From positions 62,001-126,000 of the forward strand of contig CAZDVD010000004.1 in NCBI GenBank assembly GCA_964508765.1: a stretch of 64,000 nt of DNA, written 5' to 3'. The notes under the pieces were generated by a model. It was not told the origin of the DNA. It saw nothing but the letters and a program-made list of their open reading frames with translations, and made no database searches. Shown piece after piece: positions 18,815-26,418 of the stretch. The position numbers and the translations under genes are program-made. How positions within the stretch are numbered: position 1 is the first letter of the stretch; every line of letters begins with the position of its first letter. This stretch comes from JABMPR01 sp964508765 (GTDB taxonomy: Bacteria; Fidelibacterota; UBA8477; JABMPR01).

Positions 18815-20533
18815 TCATCCCTGATCGGTTCTTCTCAGAACAGAAATAAGGCCTTCGATAACCATCCAGATCGCCAGGAGGAATACAATGGCATTGAGAA
18901 AAATCAATAGACCATGGCCGCTTTCCCAATAACTGATTTCGTTGAGAAAGATCGCCCAAATGGTCATGGTCAGAATGATCAATGCTGGGATTGCTGTTAT
19001 CAAATATGTGAGACCTTTTCTTTTCTTCTTCAGATAAATGCTTATGACGATCAAAGCCATTCCAGCCAGAAGTTGATTGACTGCCCCAAATAGAGGCCAG
19101 AGTGTCAATGCCCCTTTGCCATCTGCTCCAGTGATAAATGCCAGTGCAGCAGCAGTCAGGACAGCAAAGGCTGTGGCAATGTAGCGATTGGTGAATACTT
19201 TCACTTTTATATCGCGGAACAATTCGGTGATGACATAGCGCTGGATACGAGTTGCTGAATCCAGGGTCGTCCCTGCAAATGAAGCAATAAAGACGCCGAT
19301 GATGATGATCCCCAGGCTTTTGGGAATCCAGATCGATTCCATCATGTTGGCTGAACCAATAATGACGGCGTTAATTTTTGAAGCTAAACCCTGGGAAGCC
19401 GCCCAAGTCGCGTAGTGCTGATGCCAGGCTGCGGTACCAGTTAGGATGGAACCATCAGCCTGCTCATAGGCAAGACCGATCCCCGCCCCCACTGCAATCA
19501 CCACGAGAGTTGCCAGGATGGCTTCCATGAGCATGGAGCCATAACCAATGAAGAGAGCATCCGGTTCATTGGCAATCTGTTTGGAAGTGGTTCCAGAAGA
19601 GACGACAGCGTGAAACCCCGAAAGCGCCCCGCAGGCGATGGTGATGAACAGGAAAGGCAGGAGTGGTGGTGCCCCGGCTGGTGAAACATTGAGAGCGGGT
19701 GCCACCATTTCCAAATCTCCCCACAATCCGGATATCATGATTCCCGCTACCAGAACACCCATTGCGATAAAGAGCTGCCAGGCATTTATATAATCTCTGG
19801 GTTGCAACAAACGGTTCACGGGAATGACGGAAGCAACTCCGGCGTAAATCAACAGGATGATGGTCCAGACACCCGTTGCAGGCAAACCACCGATAGCAGG
19901 CATGCTAAAGGGCAGATAGTGCCCCAGAAATACGGTTATATACATCAAGGTCACTGCTGCTGCAGTTGAAATGAGAATATTGGCACTGCGTTTATATATC
20001 AACCAGCCCAGAGTGATTGCTATGGGGATTTCCATCCAGACAGGAAAAACGGATTGGGGGAACATCTGAAAGATCATGGCAATAATGACCCCAAAAATAG
20101 CGATGATGATCAGTAACTCCAAAAAGATGATGAGAAAAGCGATATATCGCATTCGCAAATTGACATAGCGGGCAGCAAACTCTGAAAGTGATTCGCCCCT
20201 GTTTCTCAGGGATAACACCAAAGATCCAAGATCATGGACAGCCCCCATAAAAATAGAGCCGAAAAAGATCCATATCATGGCCGGCACCCAGCCCCAAATT
20301 ATTCCGATGGCAGGACCCACAATTGGTCCCGTGCCAGCAATGGAGGTATAGTGGTGACCAAAGATGATACTCTTCCTGGTTGGGATAAAGTCAACCCCGT
20401 CTTCCAACTCTCGTGAGGGTACCTGACGATCAAGCTTTAATTTGAAAATCTTGCGTGCCAGAAATTTACCATAGGTATGATAGGCAATCAGATAACCCAC
20501 AAATGAAAACAGCATCAAGGCTACAACTTTCAT
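18815..20533 (-). CDS. cstA: Carbon starvation protein CstA family transporter
   Basis: A polytopic inner-membrane protein of 572 residues with about 15 hydrophobic helices. It begins with the CstA signature: TYGKFLARKIFKL, then FIPTRKSIIFGHHYTSIAGTG and the GPIVGPAIG segment. CstA/BtsT proteins take up pyruvate or peptides. The C-terminal CstA_5TM part is present. A GAGGAGGGG Shine-Dalgarno precedes the ATG. No btsS/R-type sensor pair is nearby. Confidence 0.95.
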   Translation of the reverse strand: MKVVALMLFSFVGYLIAYHTYGKFLARKIFKLKLDRQVPSRELEDGVDFIPTRKSIIFGHHYTSIAGTGPIVGPAIGIIWGWVPAMIWIFFGSIFMGAVHDLGSLVLSLRNRGESLSEFAARYVNLRMRYIAFLIIFLELLIIIAIFGVIIAMIFQMFPQSVFPVWMEIPIAITLGWLIYKRSANILISTAAAVTLMYITVFLGHYLPFSMPAIGGLPATGVWTIILLIYAGVASVIPVNRLLQPRDYINAWQLFIAMGVLVAGIMISGLWGDLEMVAPALNVSPAGAPPLLPFLFITIACGALSGFHAVVSSGTTSKQIANEPDALFIGYGSMLMEAILATLVVIAVGAGIGLAYEQADGSILTGTAAWHQHYATWAASQGLASKINAVIIGSANMMESIWIPKSLGIIIIGVFIASFAGTTLDSATRIQRYVITELFRDIKVKVFTNRYIATAFAVLTAAALAFITGADGKGALTLWPLFGAVNQLLAGMALIVISIYLKKKRKGLTYLITAIPALIILTMTIWAIFLNEISYWESGHGLLIFLNAIVFLLAIWMVIEGLISVLRRTDQG

Positions 20534-20664
20534 GACGTGATCCCCTCCTCTTTCAGTTCTGAATTTTAGTCGGGCAGGAAGATAATGAATCAGGGTTTTG
20601 AGCCAAGGGGGAAGTCATAGCTGTAGGGATTGACATTTCGATGAACTCAATGTCCAGGTAGGAG

Positions 20665-21609
20665 TTATGATTTTACTTCAGTAAGAATAACCTTGCGGGC
20701 AGCGACAATTCCGATATTCAACTCAAAGCCAATAATGATAGCGAGAGCATAACAAAAAACCATTAACATGATAATGGGGAGGGTCCCAATGGAACCATAT
20801 AGGGCATTGTAGCGACTAAAATGATCGATATAGAATCCAAAACCAGTGGTAATCAAAATAGATAGGACTGTAGCCAGACTCGCCCCAGCTGAGATGAATC
20901 GGTATTGGCTCTTCTTTGAAGGACCCCAATAATAGAGGAAAGAATATGCAAAATAGAATACGGTTAGAATCACCACCCATTTACCAGTATTCACCATATA
21001 GTATAGCCAACCCTGTATCATGAGTTCTTTGGCAACCAAAAAATCCATCAGTCTGTGGGTGATGGTCATGAGAGAGACACCAATTGTGACCAGGGAAAAC
21101 AGGGAGATTACCAGCACCAGAGCAACGGCGCGCTGCATCAACCAGCTACGACTCTCCTCCACGTGGATAGATACATTAAAAGCATCTATGAGTGCGACAA
21201 TACCGTTGGTGGAAAACACCAAAGCAAAGGCAAAACCAAATGACAACAAACCACCATGTTTGATCGTTATGATATCCTCAATGATTCTCTGAACCACTAC
21301 ATAAGTACTGGCAGGCAGAATGGATTGAATCATCAGAAGGAGATCAACTTGAAAATTATCAACGGGAATCAGGGGTATGAGGGTAAAGAGGAAGAGAATG
21401 GCTGGAAAAACAGCTAAAACCAGATTAAACGAGACTGCTTCAGCTCTTGAAATCACGCGGCCATCACGAATACCCCTAAAGAAAAATAAAAGCACATTGA
21501 ATACGGGGACCCGGTCAAAACCAGGGAAAGAGGCCTGCTTGGCTCTATTGATATAGGGAATCATCCAGCGAAACTGTTTTCTATGGTAAAAGTGGTGTTG
21601 GTCATTCAT
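20665..21609 (-). CDS. YihY/BrkB family inner-membrane protein
   Basis: A 314-residue membrane protein with six hydrophobic helices and the family pattern SFNLVLAVFPAILFLFTLIP near residues 64-83, then GTLPIIMLMVFCYALAIIIG near the C-terminus. The family was once annotated as ribonuclease BN, which is not supported. Its function is unknown. The upstream gap carries no recognisable terminator. Confidence 0.88.
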   Translation of the reverse strand: MNDQHHFYHRKQFRWMIPYINRAKQASFPGFDRVPVFNVLLFFFRGIRDGRVISRAEAVSFNLVLAVFPAILFLFTLIPLIPVDNFQVDLLLMIQSILPASTYVVVQRIIEDIITIKHGGLLSFGFAFALVFSTNGIVALIDAFNVSIHVEESRSWLMQRAVALVLVISLFSLVTIGVSLMTITHRLMDFLVAKELMIQGWLYYMVNTGKWVVILTVFYFAYSFLYYWGPSKKSQYRFISAGASLATVLSILITTGFGFYIDHFSRYNALYGSIGTLPIIMLMVFCYALAIIIGFELNIGIVAARKVILTEVKS

Positions 21610-21677
21610 AGTTAATCAGAGAACCTACAAAAATTAATTCTGCATTCAATTTCTTTTGATGTTCAAACATTAATCAT

Positions 21678-22457
21678 CTAAAAATTATATTCCCTATTCA
21701 ATACTGCAGAACGAGCCTCAATCACAGCCGCTTCAGCATCAAGTGTAATGGCAATATAGACTTTTAGAATCTCAGAATATTCTTCAATTTTCTGGATGGT
21801 TTCTTTTTCCTCTGGCAATTCTGCAGCATGCCCAACTTCAATCAGCTTCTCTTTGTATCTTTTTATCCTGTTATCAATACGCCTCACCACAATTCGAGTA
21901 TAATTCTGTCTACGATAAATATCGTGGAGTTCTTTCATTAATCGATTATCCAACATCTCAGGATGAAATAGAAACAGATCATTAATTTGATCTCGCAGAG
22001 GGTTGATCTTTAAAGCTTCACTGGCTGCCTGAGAGTACAATCTAGTTACCTCATTGATCAATTTGATGGTATCCTCTGAGATTCCACTAATGCGATAATC
22101 CTTCATCTCTTCAAACCATTTAAGCTCTGAACTGAGATGGTCGATGGTTTGTTGCTCGAAATGAGGGGCAATGCTTCGAATTAAGGAGACGAGGTCATTC
22201 ATGTTGTCGATAAGTTGGGCACGCAATCGGCTACGTTTTTGTCGGACACGCAAAACTGATTCAATAATTCTAACACTCAGCCAGACTCCCAGTAACTCTG
22301 TACCAATATTCGGAACAATGGCTTCAAAAAACAGGGATTCAGGGTTTCCGCCCTCAACACTGTTGATGTAGTAAATCACCAAAGCCAGACCAACACCAAA
22401 GACAGGTATATCTATAAATGACCAGCGGAAAAACCATTTTTTTAACCAGTCCATCAT
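21678..22457 (-). CDS. Membrane-anchored helical protein, function unknown
   Basis: I do not recognise a family. The 259-residue protein has two hydrophobic helices near the N-terminus (about residues 13-32 and 45-65). A long charged, helix-rich cytoplasmic part follows, and residues 175-235 look coiled-coil forming with many Lys/Glu. It could be a small membrane sensor or scaffold. It lies between yihY and the ATP-cone kinase gene on the same strand. Confidence 0.6.
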   Translation of the reverse strand: MMDWLKKWFFRWSFIDIPVFGVGLALVIYYINSVEGGNPESLFFEAIVPNIGTELLGVWLSVRIIESVLRVRQKRSRLRAQLIDNMNDLVSLIRSIAPHFEQQTIDHLSSELKWFEEMKDYRISGISEDTIKLINEVTRLYSQAASEALKINPLRDQINDLFLFHPEMLDNRLMKELHDIYRRQNYTRIVVRRIDNRIKRYKEKLIEVGHAAELPEEKETIQKIEEYSEILKVYIAITLDAEAAVIEARSAVLNREYNF

Positions 22458-22514
22458 AGTGGATGCTCCCGAGCTAGATACAGGGTAAGTAATATTACTT
22501 GTTAAAAGCCTGAC

Positions 22515-23867
22515 TTAATGAACATCATAAATACTGCCACCTATAAATTCACGGAAATGCGAGGTTTCGGGGATGGGAGATTCGTCTGCAACTGGAGTGA
22601 CAGATTCCAGCATTTCCCGTACTCTTTTGGCTCTTAGATAGGCATCTACGCGACGTGGATCATTCTTATAGTCCTGCTCCCACTCCCTGAAGTGCTCCAG
22701 TAGACGATTTCTCATCACCGGCAATTCATAGGGTACAGCTCCATTGATGATATAATCAGCCGTTGTGATATAGGGTAGGATATTTCGCAATTCTGCATTG
22801 CGGACGTAATGCCAGTGTGTCAATGTTTGACGGGGATCATAAGCACGGTGCTGTTCATCACGAATCATGCGACGCATGAGTCTCAGATCAGTCCAGCGGA
22901 TAAATTTTCCGTTAGCACCTTTCATCTGCAACAAAGTTTCGATATACACTTTAAAAACGGTGCTCTGGTCAATTCCGTTGAGCATGTCACCGTAAAGTCC
23001 ATGGAGGCTATCAATGAGGATGACATCTGTGGATTTAATCTTCAGGGGAATCTGATCCAGAGTCCGTGTGCCTGACTTGAAATCGTAGGATGGAGTGAGC
23101 ACTTCCTCACCTGCCAACAATTGTTTAATATGTTGATTGATAAGGTGGAGATCCAGAGCTTGAGGGGTCTCAAAATCATGGTCACCAAATTCATCTACAG
23201 GATGCATTTCGAGATCAAAAAAGTAGTGATCAACATTCAGCTCAACCAGACCCATGCCCTTTTTTGAGAGATAGTGAGCCAGCTTGCGCGTCGTGGTGGT
23301 TTTTCCCGATGAGGATGGACCCGCCACAACCACGATCCGAATGTATCCATCACGCTCGCTGATCAGTTCGGCAGCGGCTTGAACATCAGATTCATAAGCA
23401 GCATCTGCTTCCAGACAAATCTGGGGAAATTCACCATTGGCAATTCGCTGGTTTAATTTTTCAACGGAATTGAGATCATGATCTGAAGCCCAGACTAATA
23501 CCTCATAAATTTTCTGATACGGGATATTCCCTGTGTGAACCGTGCTTTTGCTGAGCTTGGCCTTGCGCTTTTCATTCTGAGTTGCCCTGTATATAATAAA
23601 GTGTTTGGCAACGGTGGCATGGCCTTCTTCAATGAGCACTTTTTCAACGATATCCTGGATAGCTTCCACCATGGGTGGTTGTTCAACAGAATAGTTCTCA
23701 CAGATAATGCCCTCGATTTTCAGCGCGAGTTCATCAGCTTTGTCCTTATCACGTCCACCTACTGCTACAGCGGCCCTATAAATGGCGTTGCTGATACGTT
23801 TGCGGGAATAGGGAACGTAGGTTCCATCACGTTTAAATACATGGGTCAGCTTACAAACTTCACTCAT
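22515..23867 (-). CDS. ATP-cone domain fused to a uridine kinase/phosphoribulokinase-like P-loop kinase
   Basis: About 450 residues. The N-terminal part (about 3-95) is an ATP-cone: FKRDGTYVPYSRKRISNAI and the following helices, as in NrdR and ribonucleotide reductases. A kinase domain follows with the Walker A AGPSSSGKTTTTRK (near residue 183) and VDHYFFD, the uridine kinase-type catalytic region; DVILIDSLHGLY resembles Walker B. It probably phosphorylates a nucleoside or sugar under ATP/dATP control, but the substrate is unknown. The start at 23867 is chosen because GGTGA lies 5 bases upstream; a longer frame from 23894 overlaps the TPM gene more. Confidence 0.8.
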   Translation of the reverse strand: MSEVCKLTHVFKRDGTYVPYSRKRISNAIYRAAVAVGGRDKDKADELALKIEGIICENYSVEQPPMVEAIQDIVEKVLIEEGHATVAKHFIIYRATQNEKRKAKLSKSTVHTGNIPYQKIYEVLVWASDHDLNSVEKLNQRIANGEFPQICLEADAAYESDVQAAAELISERDGYIRIVVVAGPSSSGKTTTTRKLAHYLSKKGMGLVELNVDHYFFDLEMHPVDEFGDHDFETPQALDLHLINQHIKQLLAGEEVLTPSYDFKSGTRTLDQIPLKIKSTDVILIDSLHGLYGDMLNGIDQSTVFKVYIETLLQMKGANGKFIRWTDLRLMRRMIRDEQHRAYDPRQTLTHWHYVRNAELRNILPYITTADYIINGAVPYELPVMRNRLLEHFREWEQDYKNDPRRVDAYLRAKRVREMLESVTPVADESPIPETSHFREFIGGSIYDVH

Positions 23868-24321
23868 CGCTATCACCAAACTTGATCTCGTCACTTAATT
23901 CATTGACATCGTCTGCTGCCACAGGAAAGTATTTTGCCAGATTTTCACCTAATTTGTGAATACCAGCCAATAATCCTTCACGCATATTACCCTGACCAAA
24001 TTGAGCTCTCATCTCATCCACGGTTTCTTCCCAGAAGTCTACCGGAACTTTTTCATGGATACCCACATCGCCATAAACAGCAAATTTATGCTCAGAAAGA
24101 AAAAGAACGATGAGTGTGGCATTACGCTCTTTAGTCTGATGAAGCTTCGCTTTTTCGAATATTCGCTTGGCAGTTTTATAGGGTTGATTGTGTGAGCTTG
24201 TATTAAAACTGATGACAATCTCACCACTGGTTCGACCTTCAAAAGTTTTTATCTCAGCAGATATATCCTGCAAATCCTGGTCACTAAAAATCTCTTTTGC
24301 CAGTTTCTCAGCTTTGCTCAT
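23860..24321 (-). CDS. TPM domain protein
   Basis: A 153-residue soluble protein with the TPM (TLP18.3/Psb32/MOLO-1) fold: SGEIVISFNTSS near residue 31 and a RNATLIVLFLSEHKFAVYGDVG core. No signal peptide or membrane helix is present, unlike many exported TPM proteins. Some plant members are phosphatases; the bacterial role is unknown. A TGAGGAG Shine-Dalgarno precedes the ATG. The stop overlaps the start of the ATP-cone kinase gene by 8 bases. Confidence 0.78.
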   Translation of the reverse strand: MSKAEKLAKEIFSDQDLQDISAEIKTFEGRTSGEIVISFNTSSHNQPYKTAKRIFEKAKLHQTKERNATLIVLFLSEHKFAVYGDVGIHEKVPVDFWEETVDEMRAQFGQGNMREGLLAGIHKLGENLAKYFPVAADDVNELSDEIKFGDSDE

Positions 24322-24341
24322 AAACGCTCCTCAGATCGACA

Positions 24342-25898
24342 TCAATAATCGTCGGTGATGTCTTTACCTTGTTTCTTACTGATCACTCGGAATTCATCCA
24401 TGTTTTTGGATTCATCCTCGACAATTTCAACTTTGATAAAATGCTGCCACTGAATAGAGCGGACCACATTTTTACGACCAGATCTTAAAAATTTCGCCAA
24501 TTCAGGATTGACCACCAGTTGAAGTCTAAATTCACGTTTCTTGGAATGAAAGCGACGGAACCAACCCTCAATCTGTGTGGTAAGGGCAGCTTTGGACATA
24601 ATGCGACCCCGTCCCTTACAAACGGGACATTCCTCAGTAGCAGAAAGCAATAAGCTGAGACGAATGCGTTGGCGGGTCATTTCCAGGAGACCGAAATCGG
24701 AAATGTAACTTACAGCTACCTTAGCACGGTCTTTACGTAATTCACGTCGGAGTTCGTAATAGACTTTCTTCTTATTGTCCTCACGGGACATGTCAATAAA
24801 GTCAATAACGATTAATCCACCCAGATCTCTGAGACGTAGTTGCTGAGCAATCGCTCTGGCAGATTCTAGATTGATCTTCACAGCATTGGCTTCATGGTCT
24901 TTGCGGCCAATAAATTTTCCTGAATTCACATCGATGGAAACCAGAGCTTCCGTCTGTTCAATAACGATAGAAGCGCCACTCTTCAGGCCCACTTTGCGAG
25001 ACATGGAGATATCGATAGCCTTCTGGACATTATAGGCATCAAACATGGGCAATTTTTTATTGTAATGAATGAGTCGATCCAGCAATTGGGGAGCAGCCCC
25101 TTTGAGATAGCTGCTGGTTTGCTTGTACATAGATTTATTATCAGTGATGACACGCTGAACATCATTGGTAAAAAGATCCCGAATAAGACTGGAGACCGTC
25201 TCCATGTCTTTATAGACAAGCACAGGACCAGGTTTGCTTTTTACCACCTTTTCCATGCGTTTGTAGGAGTCCATGAGGTTATTTAAATCAGCACCCAGGG
25301 CTTCATCATCTTTGCCTTCTGTAACCGTTCTGGCGATCAAACCAAAGCCTTCAGGTTTCAATTCCTGACAAGTACGTCTAAGGCGACGCCGCTCAAAATT
25401 GTTGTAAATTTTCCGCGAGATTCCAATAGAATTTGAATTCGGTACCAAAACCAGGAAACGACCTGGAAGGGAGATATTCGTTGTAACTCGAGCCCCTTTA
25501 CCCATATAAGGTTCTTTGATAACCTGAACGAGAATCTGCTGTCCCGTCTTTAATTTTGGGGCATTGTGCCTTCTATGATCATGACGTTGATTCTGATTTC
25601 TTGAACGACCACGCCCACCTTTGCGAGGTTTTTCATCCTCATCGTCCTCATCCTGATCCAGGAGAAAGGATTCACCTTCTACCTCAGAAAAGGGCAAAAA
25701 TGCATTGGCTCCAATGCCAATATCAACAAAAGCCGCCTGCATACCAGGCAACACATTTTCAACAACGCCTTTGTAGATATTGCCAACAATCCTGATGTTT
25801 TCGGGTTTTTCAACATAAAGTTCTACGAGAACGTCATCCTCATGGATGGCAATCCGAGTTTCCTTATGTGTTTGGTTTATAAAGATGTCCTTCTTCAT
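24342..25898 (-). CDS. rng: Ribonuclease G (RNase E/G family)
   Basis: A single-strand-specific endoribonuclease of 518 residues that acts in rRNA maturation and mRNA decay. It has an N-terminal S1-like RNA-binding domain (about 36-130), interrupted by a basic/acidic insert near residues 78-115. The catalytic DNase I-like part has VSIDVNSGKFIG and GLIVIDFIDM (the Mg-binding Asp residues). The zinc-link reads CPVCKGRG. There is no long RNase E-type scaffold tail, so G rather than E. The start codon is flanked by a hairpin covering the Shine-Dalgarno sequence. Confidence 0.95.
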   Translation of the reverse strand: MKKDIFINQTHKETRIAIHEDDVLVELYVEKPENIRIVGNIYKGVVENVLPGMQAAFVDIGIGANAFLPFSEVEGESFLLDQDEDDEDEKPRKGGRGRSRNQNQRHDHRRHNAPKLKTGQQILVQVIKEPYMGKGARVTTNISLPGRFLVLVPNSNSIGISRKIYNNFERRRLRRTCQELKPEGFGLIARTVTEGKDDEALGADLNNLMDSYKRMEKVVKSKPGPVLVYKDMETVSSLIRDLFTNDVQRVITDNKSMYKQTSSYLKGAAPQLLDRLIHYNKKLPMFDAYNVQKAIDISMSRKVGLKSGASIVIEQTEALVSIDVNSGKFIGRKDHEANAVKINLESARAIAQQLRLRDLGGLIVIDFIDMSREDNKKKVYYELRRELRKDRAKVAVSYISDFGLLEMTRQRIRLSLLLSATEECPVCKGRGRIMSKAALTTQIEGWFRRFHSKKREFRLQLVVNPELAKFLRSGRKNVVRSIQWQHFIKVEIVEDESKNMDEFRVISKKQGKDITDDY

Positions 25899-26335
25899 TT
25901 CAATTCCTTAGATATGAATTGAACCGGTAAAAGAAGAAGGTTGAGGCATTTACTCTCAACGGGGAGGTCATTCACTCTCCTTGAATGAACCTTTCACAAA
26001 ATTTTTGTGGCGCTTACTCTACTTGAGCGGACTCTCTGTAGTCCTATTCTATCTGATCTTGCGCACTATCGATTCGGAATTTTTTCAGGAATCGATTAAA
26101 TTCTTTTACCAATTCTGGTTTTAGCAGTCTTATGAGCTGCTATTAATTCAGGTGCATCAAAAGATGTTCACCTGTTTTGCAGTCGTAAAAAGCGTTCCCC
26201 TTGCTTGGGTCGAATTTTTATATAAGCGGGAACGTAATGACCTGACAGTAATCCTAGAATAAACAGATTTCAGAATATCCCACCGATCTAAACCTCAATG
26301 TTTTTAGGTATGCCGGGGTTGTCTCTCAGAGACAA
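25899..26335 (-). promoter_or_regulatory. Structured 5' leader of rng with a series of hairpins
   Basis: The 520-base gap upstream of rng holds no gene I can support but contains many perfect or near-perfect inverted repeats: 25899-25923 (8-bp stem touching the start codon, with AAGGA half in its loop), 25940-25960, 25966-25991, 25995-26009, 26068-26096 (8 bp), 26122-26142, 26150-26173, 26193-26234 (7 bp) and 26319-26335 (7 bp, 3-base loop). In E. coli the related RNase E controls its own mRNA through leader hairpins; a similar feedback here is inferred. An independent small RNA is the alternative. Confidence 0.55.
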
Positions 26336-26418
26336 ACATGGATAAACCGCTATACAGACGGGAGGTGTGGATCTGTTCAGGTTCTTTTTACAACGGTACT
26401 CACCGATCGTCCAACCAA

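Noticed and set aside
26160..26280. Short minus-strand frame ending RPKQGERFLRLQNR in the rng leader
   Set aside because: It has no start codon or ribosome binding site and coincides with the hairpins.
25899..26418. RNase P RNA, tmRNA or SRP RNA in the hairpin-rich gap
   Set aside because: None of the conserved core words of these RNAs was found on either strand.
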